A DNA stretch of 28,354 bases from Rickettsiella sp. (GCA_031119195.1 JAVHYG010000003.1:1-28354), one strand, 5' to 3'; counted from the stretch's first letter, positions 1-9,515 are shown. Program-made: numbers and translations. The notes: generated by a model from the letters alone, not told the origin.

Positions 1-1
1 T

Positions 2-706
2 GAGGTTCCTACACAGGAAATGCGCACTCAACATGAGAAGAAAATGCAATCCCTAGCTTCTCTTTCTTTTTATTATCAATTTTTAACAAAAGATAAATTA
101 AGAGCTATTAGGGAATGGGTTAATGAATTAAATAAGTTACCTCTATTTAACTCTGATTCTTACGCATTTACCGCAATACAAAAAGTTTTATTTAGTAAAC
201 TGTTGGACTATAGCTGTATAGCTTTTCCAAATGATAATAGCTTAGTAGCTGACGTAAATGTTAATAATGCAGTGAGCTTTTTAACCTCTAATGTTTCTAA
301 TAACTTAGAATTGCTAAAACAAACTGTAGAAAATAGTTCAATGGAATTAAATCAAAAAAATCTTGCCTGCTTCCATATTGACACTATTCAAAAAGAAGTC
401 TCTGTAATATGCACAAACTATCAAACTAAAGTAACCGCATGCAAAGCAAGAGAAAAAGGAATCGAAATAGGTAAAGCACAAGCAAAAAAAGATAATCGAG
501 AAAAGCTATTGATGGCAGTAAAGTTTGGAGAACAACTTGCTTCTAATACTTCTCATACTACAAATCACAGAAGTATCGAAAGAATAAGTAAAAAAACTGA
601 TTTTCAAACTAACACTAACCTTTCATTTTTTTCTAATAGACTTCGTCCTGAAGAAGTAACTAGTAATAATATATCAAGACCACCTTCCATGCCTTCATTT
701 TTGTGA
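2..706 (+). CDS. Hypothetical protein, probably 5'-truncated by the window edge
   Basis: I do not recognise this protein. The frame is open from base 2, and the first ATG (position 20) has only a purine run ending 1-3 bases upstream, too close for a normal ribosome site, so the gene probably starts left of the window. From that ATG it is 228 residues. It is polar and soluble-looking, with no signal peptide or membrane segment. The middle (about residues 95-160) is likely helical and rich in Lys, Glu and Gln. The last 60 residues are Ser/Thr/Asn-rich and end in RPPSMPSFL. A secreted effector is possible in this kind of organism, but nothing in the sequence proves it. A 30-bp palindrome lies 35 bases after the stop. 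Confidence 0.6.
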   Translation, partial: EVPTQEMRTQHEKKMQSLASLSFYYQFLTKDKLRAIREWVNELNKLPLFNSDSYAFTAIQKVLFSKLLDYSCIAFPNDNSLVADVNVNNAVSFLTSNVSNNLELLKQTVENSSMELNQKNLACFHIDTIQKEVSVICTNYQTKVTACKAREKGIEIGKAQAKKDNREKLLMAVKFGEQLASNTSHTTNHRSIERISKKTDFQTNTNLSFFSNRLRPEEVTSNNISRPPSMPSFL

Positions 707-740
707 AAATAAATTAACAACTTAGTGGCAACCTTTCTTA

Positions 741-770
741 ACTATTGGATCTGTATACAGATCCAATAGT
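741..770. repeat. Perfect 30-bp palindrome in intergenic DNA
   Basis: Every base pairs across the centre (centre GTATAC, outer ends ACTATTGG and CCAATAGT). It lies between the stop of the first gene (706) and the 3' end of the convergent minus-strand gene (918), so it could be a shared transcription end. However, no T-tract follows it on either strand, so it is not a standard rho-independent terminator. A protein-binding or recombination site is also possible. The rest of the 707-917 gap is AT-rich and I see nothing else in it. Confidence 0.8.
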
Positions 771-917
771 CTTAATAAAAAAAATAATACTTATTAGATA
801 ATAATTTTTTAATAAAGCTTAACCTAGAGTTAAATCTCAAGACTTTAGATTAAAGGTTTTTTAGAAACTAGACTCGTTATAATGTTAACCCGCGCTTAAA
901 AATTTAAAATAAAAATA

Positions 918-2225
918 TTATCCTTCAAGAATATTACGGTAGTCCACGGCAATCATATCGAGGTTTAATTTATTTAAAAACAAGGAGTAACACATCCAAC
1001 AACTCAATGCCGCTAAATCTTTAAACTGATGCGGAACATAATAAGGTGCAACAATAAGCCCCTCATCGAGAAGATGTGATAATAAGCGTTGATCTTCTAA
1101 ACTTGTTTTTCCAACAAATAATAAAGGAATTCTATCCACCAAACCCTCTTGTACTGCCAAACGCAGATAATTATAAATTAAAATAAACCCTTTACTGTAA
1201 ACCAGATCTTTGGTAAATGGCCCTTTATCTGGCAAACTACCACGAAAAATGCGTACAGAACTTTTGTAACTATCTTCTTCCGTGTGGTCCTGCGCTAGAA
1301 AAAAATTAAAAACTTCAAGAAAATCGGCTCCTTCTTCAGCCATCGCTATAGCAGTCACTCTATCAGTCAATTTTTTAATCCGCAAAGGTGATGATACAAA
1401 ATGAAAAATTTCCATCGTAATTGCTAATCCTTCTTGTGTAACCGTTGCCGAAGGTGGACCTTTGCTTAAAAAAGTACAAATGGGTTGTTGTAGACCGTTG
1501 AGTGTGCTGCCCATATGCACCCATCCTTCATGGACTTCTAAAATCTTTAAATCACGTTCACTAAAAAGTGTATTTTTACGTATTTTTATCCATTCTGAAC
1601 CTGCCGCTGCATCCGCTACAATGCCATCACTAAGTTTCACCCAGCGTTTAACTGCGTTTGTTTTTTTTTCAGATACAAAATAGTTGGCTAAACGTTGATT
1701 TAGCATTGCTTCGGCTTGTTCACTTGTATATTTTTTTATATCCAATGCGTTTTCTGTTTTATCCTTTATATTATTCAGCGCATCAGAAACGACCTTAGCT
1801 AAATCCTTTAGGCGCGGTGCATTGACGTAAAATGCGTCCTCTGCACTACCATAGAGTTCTTGAGAAATTGCACTAAACTCTACCGTCCCGCGTGCTTTTA
1901 ATAAACGTAATACATCTCGATATTCCCGACACATACGCAACATAATACTACCAACTGAACTAAATTGGCCTACTTCGCGATTAATATCACGCTCTAAAAG
2001 TTGAAACTCTTCTTGTTTTTTTGAAAAATCAAATGAAAATTTATTTTTTTGATAATACTCACTATTAACGTCAGGTAATTCCTTACATTTTTTTGAAAAA
2101 AATTTATTTTGTATCTCTATATCCCATTTAATACTATCCAAAATTCGTAATGCTTGCTGTGCGCTGACAATTCTATCAGATAGCTGCCGTAATGTATGAC
2201 GATATGTCTTTTCATGATTTTTCAT
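918..2225 (-). CDS. QEGLA-motif (DUF1704, MATCAP-like) zinc metallopeptidase
   Basis: This 435-residue protein matches the family annotated as flavohemoglobin expression-modulating QEGLA motif proteins (DUF1704). The same fold and motifs occur in the animal microtubule-associated tyrosine carboxypeptidases (MATCAP/KIAA0895). Visible catalytic signature: HEGWVH at residues 232-237 (HExxxH; H232 and H237 as zinc ligands, E233 as catalytic base) and QEGLA at 264-268, whose E265 would be the third ligand. The N-terminal half contains the usual family helical region (LRILDSIKW, EFSAISQELYG). There is no signal peptide or membrane segment. It is divergent from the giant gene at 2419, with a 193-bp shared AT-rich upstream region in which I see no convincing promoter. 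Family membership is strong. The true substrate in bacteria is not established, and action on host tubulin is only a hypothesis. Confidence 0.85.
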   Translation of the reverse strand: MKNHEKTYRHTLRQLSDRIVSAQQALRILDSIKWDIEIQNKFFSKKCKELPDVNSEYYQKNKFSFDFSKKQEEFQLLERDINREVGQFSSVGSIMLRMCREYRDVLRLLKARGTVEFSAISQELYGSAEDAFYVNAPRLKDLAKVVSDALNNIKDKTENALDIKKYTSEQAEAMLNQRLANYFVSEKKTNAVKRWVKLSDGIVADAAAGSEWIKIRKNTLFSERDLKILEVHEGWVHMGSTLNGLQQPICTFLSKGPPSATVTQEGLAITMEIFHFVSSPLRIKKLTDRVTAIAMAEEGADFLEVFNFFLAQDHTEEDSYKSSVRIFRGSLPDKGPFTKDLVYSKGFILIYNYLRLAVQEGLVDRIPLLFVGKTSLEDQRLLSHLLDEGLIVAPYYVPHQFKDLAALSCWMCYSLFLNKLNLDMIAVDYRNILEG

Positions 2226-2418
2226 AAATTATTTCTCATTCGGTTTAAAAACTTCTATATAAATAACTGGAATAATTAAAAATTATACGAATAGTTAATG
2301 CAACAGGCGAATTTAAAGTTACTTTTTTTAATTATTAGAAAATTAATTAATGACTATATTTAATTTTATATTTCCTTTATATTACGCGCCCCTTACTAAA
2401 CTAATTTTTTAATTAACA

Positions 2419-5400
2419 ATGGCCAAAGAATTACTACAATATTTATTTGATACTGAATATGAAAAGTTTAAAACTCATTTTGAATCATTTTTTCTAAAAT
2501 ACACAAGTAATCATGATCAAGCAAAATACAGTTTTATGCCAGCCTTTCTCGATGGATGGCTAACTAATTCTGCACAATTATTTGATTTTGATTTATATAA
2601 ATTTTATCAATCTGGAAAATTTTCCTTTGACAGTCCAAGTTATGTATTAATCCCTAAAAATATCAACAAAGCTTATATTCTTACTTTAAATAATATTTTA
2701 CAAAGGGATACTGAAACGCAAACGGAGATTGTAAACAAAAAAAAAGAATCCCTAGCTCCTCGAGAAAAAAGTACCGTGCGCTATGAGAATGAAAAAGAAA
2801 CCTATATTCAATTACTCAAAGCTAAAATTAGGTCCACTAGTGCAGATAATATCACTATGCTACTTGCAAAAAACGCACTCCTATTTTCTTATGATGATAG
2901 CAAGTATACCGCGTTGGCGAATTTATTGCATAATAAATTGATTACTCGATTAGGAGTTGCTAACGATGGAAAACGAGCCTTATTTCTGGAAATTAGCGAC
3001 GACCGTACACCTGCTAGTTTTCTTAAGACTAACGACTTTCATAGCGCTATTAGTAAGTTGAAAACAGCAATGCAATTACAAACTCCTATTATTTCCCATA
3101 TAAAATTAGAGGCCCAAGCAAATTTAGGCAGCAGTCTAAGCCAATTTTTAACTGATGATGCTTTGCAAAAAGACTTAGCTTACACAGCTTCTTTTCAAGA
3201 ACAATTGAAAAACCTACTAACGCTGACCCAAACCACTACCAATGGAGCAAAATTAGATGAAGCCTATTTACATGGCTTACTTATCGGTGGATTTCTAAGC
3301 TATCGTAGAAATAGTGATATTACAATAAAATCAAACCATGAATCAGGAAATGGCCGCTTTGATATTGTTATCATTCCTAAACAGGAAAATCAACATACAG
3401 CCCTTTTATTTGAATTAAAAAAATCTAATCGCCTTGATCATCTTAATGCGGCAGTGGACGATGCGCTTAAACAAATTGCAAATCAATCTTATTTGGACGG
3501 CTTGGGCAAATATGAAAATATTAATCATGTTAGAAGTTTTGGCATTGCTTACTTTAAGCATAACATTTTAGTTAAACCCAAAACTAGAATAACGCTTGTT
3601 AAAAAAACTGAGCATCAATTCTCCCGATTAATCGCTGAAAATAATATAGAAATACTTAAGCATAATTTAAATTTATTTTCGCAAGCAGTTATCAGCCAAC
3701 ATGATATAAATAGCAGAAACCCTGATTTTTTACCAGGATTTTTTTTAGGACTAATGCTTGAAGGGGTAGAAAATAATCATATTATTTCATATTCGGCAAG
3801 CCAACAAAACTTTCAAGAATTTACATTTCTTATTTCTTCCAAGTTATCTGATCAACTTATTCTAATTACGCATATTTCTCCTAATGATCCCCAGCTGTTG
3901 ACAAAATTAGGGATATACAAAGCGAAATTAAATGAGATCCAACAATTAAAACCCGTCCTCACACAAATAAGTTTACTCCATATCGTACACAAGCCAAATA
4001 ATAAAGAGATTTCTTTAATATTAAATACAAAAACACTGTCTTCATTTATTACTTCATTGCCTCAAAAAGTTCATGCTGAAATTTTTCTCCTTGAAAAAAT
4101 ACAAAAAAATTTTTCACTATTAGTTAACCACTTGACGCAAGGTGATATTAGCTTAGCACACAAAACAGAGATCGCTCACTTTGCTGAACAATTTAGAAGC
4201 ATTGCCCAACGTATATTCTCTTCACAAGTAAAAAATGAAGCTTTTTATCACGGTGGAATACTAGGTTTATTAGCTGATGATTGGAAGCAATTTCATTTAG
4301 AATCCAATTTTGAAACTGGAAAGGGACGTGCTGACATTCGAATTATACCTTCACAAATACCACCGATAGTTAGAAAGCGATCTAAAAAAAATGCGCAACG
4401 CGCCCTTATTTTTGAATTTAAAAAAGCTCATGATAATAAACTTCTAACTAACATAGCAGAAAATGCACTAGAGCAAATTAATATCGGAAACTATGCTGAT
4501 AGTATAAGTGAATTAAGTCCGATTAAATCTGCCAACTTTATTGCTATAGCATGGTCTGATGAAAGTAGTACTGTGGCATTTCAAAATAATCATGCCATTT
4601 TTCATAGTTCTTCAGAAGCCGACTCGCCTTTAAAAAAACCACGCCAAAGTGAACCATTGCAAGCTTGCAATACACGTCAAAAACGATCGACTAATCCCAA
4701 GGCGGGCTGTATAAATATAGCAAGCAACGAAAATTTTCCTTCTATAGAAGATTTAAAGCGTGCAAGTGATGATATTGCTGCACTTTCTGGCGATGAACTT
4801 CAACTTTTAGATCAAGCAAAAAAAGAAATTTTTAATACTTTTCAAGAACAAGGCGTTGATCCTAAAACATTACATGGATTTGAAATACTGATTGAAAAAT
4901 TAGCACCTGAAGTAAGTAATCAATTAGTTAATACATTAAATAGTGAACTCAGCAAACAAAATAAAGCACTAAGTACTCAGCAATTACGATCAAGCAAAAC
5001 AAAATTAAGCCGTTGGTTTTCTGTATCGCTTTGGTATAACACCATGGATAATTCAATCGCTTTACGACAGTCAGGATCGCTAGGGACACTTTTTGTCAGT
5101 AACGATCTATTTGAATCCTTCAGTGGTTTTTTAGGAGCCCGCTTAAGCGGTTATCAAACAACACGTTCTATGGGGCGTTTATTACATAAATTAGCAACTA
5201 ATCCATTGACAAAAACAATAGGAAATCTTGCAGTCTTAGTTCAATTTGCAAGTAGCACGCATCAAATCGCCATAGGACAAGGAACAGGAGAGAATTATTA
5301 TTGGTCTGTTAGAGGATTACATCAGCTTTTGAGTTTATTTTCCAAAGGACTGGCTAGAATGAATCCGCCGCTCTTTTTTTTAGATGTTTTGCTATCCATT

Positions 5401-8400
5401 GGTAGTCAAGCACGTTCTAGTGAAATTAAATTGCAGGATTACACCCGAACCATGGAGCTTTCAACATCGCAACAATGGGACATACGATTACGCCATTTTT
5501 TTGCCATGGATCTTTCACGTTATGATCTTGCTCAAACAACCAAAATCCGTCTAGATACACTTTATGAAAATCTTAAACAATTACTAATAGGATCTTCCCA
5601 TCTTAAAGCTGTAGTTTTATATCCGCATACACCGGTTAAAAGTATACAATATAAAGTAGAAACAAAAACAACACATGAAATTATAGGTGGTGCATCACAT
5701 TTACATTGTATAGAGCAATCACAACCGAACTTTTACAATTTATTACTATCTTCAGAAAATATAGATGAAAACATTGAAACACAAAACAATTTAAAAAACA
5801 TTTCAACAACGCAAACAATTGCTATGCGAGAAATCTATTTAGGAAGCTTGTCAAATACAAACTATTGTTTACGTCACTATACTGCTGAATGCACCATGGA
5901 AAAACGCCGTCATGGTAGACCAAAAAGTAAGCTTGCAAAAATGATAGAAACCTATCATACAGGCTACAATCAAGAAACTTTTATAAACTCATATTGCCAA
6001 CTAAAAGATGGAAGCTCACCACAAGGAAACGAATGTTATAAAAAACAGCAAATTGAAAAAGATAAATTAGCAAGAACTGTAAAAGCCATTGCAAGTGACG
6101 ACATTGACCCCTCGATCATGCCCACGATGAGTCTGTCAGACTCGAAAAGGTATGCTTGGCTAGATTTCCCTAGGGGGCAATTACAAGCAATAAAAGAGTC
6201 TTGTCGTGCATTAAATCCCATTAAAAAACCAAATTCCCTTTGTAATAATGAGGCTATCAGTAAGCAATGTGATGAATATTTCTATTTTTCCGCAAGACCC
6301 GCCAAACCCTTTATTTTAACGGAAATACAACGCCCTATTCATAATCCAATTTTATACCTCAATGCAGGTAAACAAAATAATACTTTCCTTCTGAAAGTTT
6401 CAGATGCTAACCCCGCTATTGTTCATGTGCGAGGCGATGTAGTTAATTACGAAGGGAGTACCTATCATGCGACGCTTTTTATGTTGCACGGAAGTCCACA
6501 AGGTACTATCGCCGCTGGAAATACGAATAAAGACGTACTAGATAGTATTTACCTAAATTCAGAAGGGCAAATTACTACAGATTTTGCAAATAACCAACTT
6601 AGTTATTCTAAAAATGGCCAACATCAAATCCTGTCTTTTTCTTCTATTGAAGAATATAAAGGACACCCAGAAGCACTTGATGCCGTCATCACGCAATGCT
6701 CTACCCGTTCAGTAGACGGTCGGGGTAATAAACCTAATCATTTAGGCGACATCATTTCAGTTAACTCTGAACAAAATTGTGCAAATTCAGATACGGAATC
6801 AAGAATTGTTTATTCTCATGATCTTCATTACTTAGCTCCTAATAAACCTATTACTTTTCATGCCAAGCATATCAATAGCGCACCTGCTTATTTAATCAAC
6901 GCAGATACCACGCAATCTCAAAATTTTAATCATCTTGTTCTATTAGACATACCACTCGATAAGTTAAAAATAATAAAACTTCAACATGAACCTCCTTTAC
7001 CAGAAGATAAAACTGGTTATAGCGTGGGTATCAACAAAAAAACCTTTTTCATAAGTAACGGCTATGGCAATTTAATCTACCAAACCAGTGATGGTTATCA
7101 GTTTTTTATTTTTGAAAAAACACTTGCGGACTATAAATCTGACATAAATAATCAAATTTTATATAAAAAACAACGTAAAAATAATTCTACGCTCCTTAAT
7201 AACCTATTAATACATAGTTTTCACCCACTTGCGCATAATTTACAAATACATCTTCGCTATCAAATTAAAGAAAACAAAACTAGAGAATATTTTCAAGAAG
7301 CTATAAAAAAAATATATCAAACCAATCTTCCTATTTCGCGCTTAGAAATAATTGATGAAATACGAACCGAAATCACTGTAATAGGTTCCCCTGCTGAAGA
7401 TATTTTTCTTGCCGAGCAAGCCGCCTATACCTATTCTTTTGAAGGAGGAGAAGGAAACGATTATTATAAATTGTTTCCATCAAATACCCCTAGCCCGTCA
7501 GTTGACACTATTATCATAAACAATTACGCCGAATTATTGGCTGAAAACCACGGAGAAGATATTCTGGATTTATCTGCCTTTGAAGGCTTTTTATCAGAAC
7601 AAGAAATAAAGTTACAATATCCTAAGCAGCAAGAAATTACACAGTATAAGCTACCCCTATCTACTATAGTAATTAGTATTCCATATTACAATACACCAGC
7701 CTATCATATTAACGAATTAAGAGTCTTTTTAACCGCATATCAATCAGGCGAAGAATATAAACATCTACAATTCAAATGGGATACTTCTAATTATTTATAC
7801 GTTCTTGATTTTTCAAGCAATCATTTTGTTAGAAATAATTTCAGTAATCTTGAAACTTTTTTAACAAATACAACTGAAGAAACCATTCCTTTAAACCACG
7901 ATTTTTCTATTCAATTTTTATCTGAAATTAACACCACAGGGCACTACATACACCGAACTAAAAGAGCCGCTGAAGCTATGTCAATGGTAGATTTTAACCA
8001 GGAAAAGACTGTAACTTCAGGGGCTTCACATCATTCATTAGGCATTTATGCTATTTTTCCTAAGCTTTACCATATCCTTACAACAACTTTTACTAATATT
8101 AAAAAAGAAGAAACAGCACTGGTCGCCTATTCAACAAAAAAAAACTACTTCAATAGTAATGATTGTTTTCAAGCAAGCTCATCGTTAGGGAAGTTAGGCC
8201 TTTGCCAAAATAAACATGAACTAATGGTATGGTGGCCTTCAAATAAAACCAATACTATTGACTGGTATACTGCTTGGGATCATTCTGTTCCCGCGTCAGC
8301 GAGTATACAACAAGTCTTCTTGCTTGAAATGGCAAAAAGCAATGCTAGTTTACATTTACAATGGAATAACCATCAACAGCTCATAAATTTTGAAGAAATA

Positions 8401-9330
8401 GCACATACAGACTTATGTCATATATTTCCCCATCTTCCGCAGACTATCAAATTACAATTTTTAAAAGAATATCAACACTTAAGCGTAGTAAAATTATTTA
8501 ATTATCTTTTAGCTCAACGTGGATTGGAATATATTGCTGGTTCATGTTTACTTCATACTCGTTTCGGTGATTTTTTTAGATTATTTGGACTTTACCCACA
8601 TTGGAAGTATGGTGATCACAACCATTTTATTGCACGGTGGTTAACAACAGTTCGTCAACTTTTTTTAGAAACTACTACAGGATTTAGGTGTTTCGCTTCA
8701 GTTAGCGCGGCTCTGCTTGAAACGGCTATATTATATCCAAAATTGCAAAATAGCTTTAAAAAAGTACTCCAAACTGATAACACGCGTCTTATTATTAAAA
8801 TAAATCATCTACTTGCGGATATATTCCAATTTGGCTTGAACCTACCCGCCTATTTACCTAGTTTAATAGAATACTTATTTCAAGATTATACTCACACTAC
8901 TCTTTTTACTTGGACTTTTAGAGCATTATTAAGTCTATATGCTATGGGAAATGATGCTAGTAGTTACTATTTAGGCCTTGCCTTGTTTATAGTACCTCAA
9001 CTACCATTTTTCTTAGAGCATCTAGGGTTACCTATCACACACAGTTTAAGCAAAACGTTAGATTATCTTTCTCAAACTTTGATTTTTAAAGCTTTAATGC
9101 TAGAAATGATTCCCGAAGATACGGAGCGTTTACTAACACGCAAACTTGAATTACAAAGGGCCGAACATCGAGTAGACCAAGGAAAAGAACGTATAACCAC
9201 TATAGCAAAGTTTATTAAAATAAGTCCGAGTTTTTTTTTCAAAACCTTTGATAAAAAAACTAACGATGAAAAAAAAGAACACGATGATAAGAATTCTAAT
9301 GCTCAAAAAATAAAAATAAATAGAATCTGA
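2419..9330 (+). CDS. Giant CifB-like protein with PD-(D/E)XK nuclease modules and toxin-like C-terminus
   Basis: The protein has 2303 residues. Two intact PD-(D/E)XK domains of the PDDEXK_9 type are visible. One has E308, G312-R313, D315, E332-x-K334 and Q352...Y358; the other has E632, G636-R637, D639, E666-x-K668 and Q686...Y692. Two further segments, about 37-92 and 435-485, share the same layout but lack the catalytic residues. Furin-type sites RQKR|S (753-756) and RTKR|A (1846-1849) follow. Residues about 880-1000 have hydrophobic stretches resembling TcdA/TcdB-type pore regions. One RTX-like GGEGNDYYK occurs at 1676-1684. Two hydrophobic segments lie near 2129-2152 and 2165-2205, before a Lys-rich tail. 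Paired PDDEXK domains are the hallmark of CifB cytoplasmic-incompatibility factors, and long CifB-like toxins are known in Rickettsia and Rickettsiella relatives. I see no deubiquitinase motif. No Shine-Dalgarno is evident before the ATG. A terminator follows at 9349. The nuclease call is firm; the toxin role is inferred. Confidence 0.8.
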   Translation: MAKELLQYLFDTEYEKFKTHFESFFLKYTSNHDQAKYSFMPAFLDGWLTNSAQLFDFDLYKFYQSGKFSFDSPSYVLIPKNINKAYILTLNNILQRDTETQTEIVNKKKESLAPREKSTVRYENEKETYIQLLKAKIRSTSADNITMLLAKNALLFSYDDSKYTALANLLHNKLITRLGVANDGKRALFLEISDDRTPASFLKTNDFHSAISKLKTAMQLQTPIISHIKLEAQANLGSSLSQFLTDDALQKDLAYTASFQEQLKNLLTLTQTTTNGAKLDEAYLHGLLIGGFLSYRRNSDITIKSNHESGNGRFDIVIIPKQENQHTALLFELKKSNRLDHLNAAVDDALKQIANQSYLDGLGKYENINHVRSFGIAYFKHNILVKPKTRITLVKKTEHQFSRLIAENNIEILKHNLNLFSQAVISQHDINSRNPDFLPGFFLGLMLEGVENNHIISYSASQQNFQEFTFLISSKLSDQLILITHISPNDPQLLTKLGIYKAKLNEIQQLKPVLTQISLLHIVHKPNNKEISLILNTKTLSSFITSLPQKVHAEIFLLEKIQKNFSLLVNHLTQGDISLAHKTEIAHFAEQFRSIAQRIFSSQVKNEAFYHGGILGLLADDWKQFHLESNFETGKGRADIRIIPSQIPPIVRKRSKKNAQRALIFEFKKAHDNKLLTNIAENALEQINIGNYADSISELSPIKSANFIAIAWSDESSTVAFQNNHAIFHSSSEADSPLKKPRQSEPLQACNTRQKRSTNPKAGCINIASNENFPSIEDLKRASDDIAALSGDELQLLDQAKKEIFNTFQEQGVDPKTLHGFEILIEKLAPEVSNQLVNTLNSELSKQNKALSTQQLRSSKTKLSRWFSVSLWYNTMDNSIALRQSGSLGTLFVSNDLFESFSGFLGARLSGYQTTRSMGRLLHKLATNPLTKTIGNLAVLVQFASSTHQIAIGQGTGENYYWSVRGLHQLLSLFSKGLARMNPPLFFLDVLLSIGSQARSSEIKLQDYTRTMELSTSQQWDIRLRHFFAMDLSRYDLAQTTKIRLDTLYENLKQLLIGSSHLKAVVLYPHTPVKSIQYKVETKTTHEIIGGASHLHCIEQSQPNFYNLLLSSENIDENIETQNNLKNISTTQTIAMREIYLGSLSNTNYCLRHYTAECTMEKRRHGRPKSKLAKMIETYHTGYNQETFINSYCQLKDGSSPQGNECYKKQQIEKDKLARTVKAIASDDIDPSIMPTMSLSDSKRYAWLDFPRGQLQAIKESCRALNPIKKPNSLCNNEAISKQCDEYFYFSARPAKPFILTEIQRPIHNPILYLNAGKQNNTFLLKVSDANPAIVHVRGDVVNYEGSTYHATLFMLHGSPQGTIAAGNTNKDVLDSIYLNSEGQITTDFANNQLSYSKNGQHQILSFSSIEEYKGHPEALDAVITQCSTRSVDGRGNKPNHLGDIISVNSEQNCANSDTESRIVYSHDLHYLAPNKPITFHAKHINSAPAYLINADTTQSQNFNHLVLLDIPLDKLKIIKLQHEPPLPEDKTGYSVGINKKTFFISNGYGNLIYQTSDGYQFFIFEKTLADYKSDINNQILYKKQRKNNSTLLNNLLIHSFHPLAHNLQIHLRYQIKENKTREYFQEAIKKIYQTNLPISRLEIIDEIRTEITVIGSPAEDIFLAEQAAYTYSFEGGEGNDYYKLFPSNTPSPSVDTIIINNYAELLAENHGEDILDLSAFEGFLSEQEIKLQYPKQQEITQYKLPLSTIVISIPYYNTPAYHINELRVFLTAYQSGEEYKHLQFKWDTSNYLYVLDFSSNHFVRNNFSNLETFLTNTTEETIPLNHDFSIQFLSEINTTGHYIHRTKRAAEAMSMVDFNQEKTVTSGASHHSLGIYAIFPKLYHILTTTFTNIKKEETALVAYSTKKNYFNSNDCFQASSSLGKLGLCQNKHELMVWWPSNKTNTIDWYTAWDHSVPASASIQQVFLLEMAKSNASLHLQWNNHQQLINFEEIAHTDLCHIFPHLPQTIKLQFLKEYQHLSVVKLFNYLLAQRGLEYIAGSCLLHTRFGDFFRLFGLYPHWKYGDHNHFIARWLTTVRQLFLETTTGFRCFASVSAALLETAILYPKLQNSFKKVLQTDNTRLIIKINHLLADIFQFGLNLPAYLPSLIEYLFQDYTHTTLFTWTFRALLSLYAMGNDASSYYLGLALFIVPQLPFFLEHLGLPITHSLSKTLDYLSQTLIFKALMLEMIPEDTERLLTRKLELQRAEHRVDQGKERITTIAKFIKISPSFFFKTFDKKTNDEKKEHDDKNSNAQKIKINRI

Positions 9331-9348
9331 GAAACCTTAACCTCTAAA

Positions 9349-9391
9349 AACACCGGCGATGTATTTTTATATCGCTAGTGTTCTTTTTTTT
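9349..9391 (+). terminator. Rho-independent terminator after the giant gene
   Basis: A 12-bp stem (9349-9360 with 9371-9382, one C-A mismatch and one G-T pair) closes a 10-base loop and is followed by CTTTTTTTT. It separates the giant gene from the coiled-coil gene, so the two are probably transcribed separately. Confidence 0.75.
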
Positions 9392-9424
9392 AAATAACTC
9401 TTTTCCATTTTTTTCATAAGATTT

Positions 9425-9452
9425 TTGTTATAGAACTAATGTATTTGATAAT
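9425..9452 (+). promoter_or_regulatory. Candidate sigma-70 promoter for the coiled-coil gene
   Basis: TTGTTA (9425-9430) and GATAAT (9447-9452) are separated by 16 bases, downstream of the terminator at 9349-9391 and 64 bases before the ATG at 9516. A GGAG ribosome site at 9501-9504 serves that ATG with an 11-base spacer. Each box has mismatches to consensus, so this is a moderate candidate only. Confidence 0.4.
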
Positions 9453-9515
9453 TAGTTGTCATATAGTGTTTCCAATGGCATTCGATATAACTACAAAAAA
9501 GGAGAATAAAATAAA

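Noticed and set aside
7441..7480. Full RTX calcium-binding domain in the giant protein
   Set aside because: Only one GGxGxD-type unit is visible; a functional RTX block needs several in a row.
2419..9330. Deubiquitinase (Ulp1/OTU) or ankyrin domain as in some CifB proteins
   Set aside because: I could not find a Cys-His catalytic pattern or ankyrin repeats in the sequence; the C-terminal part remains unassigned.
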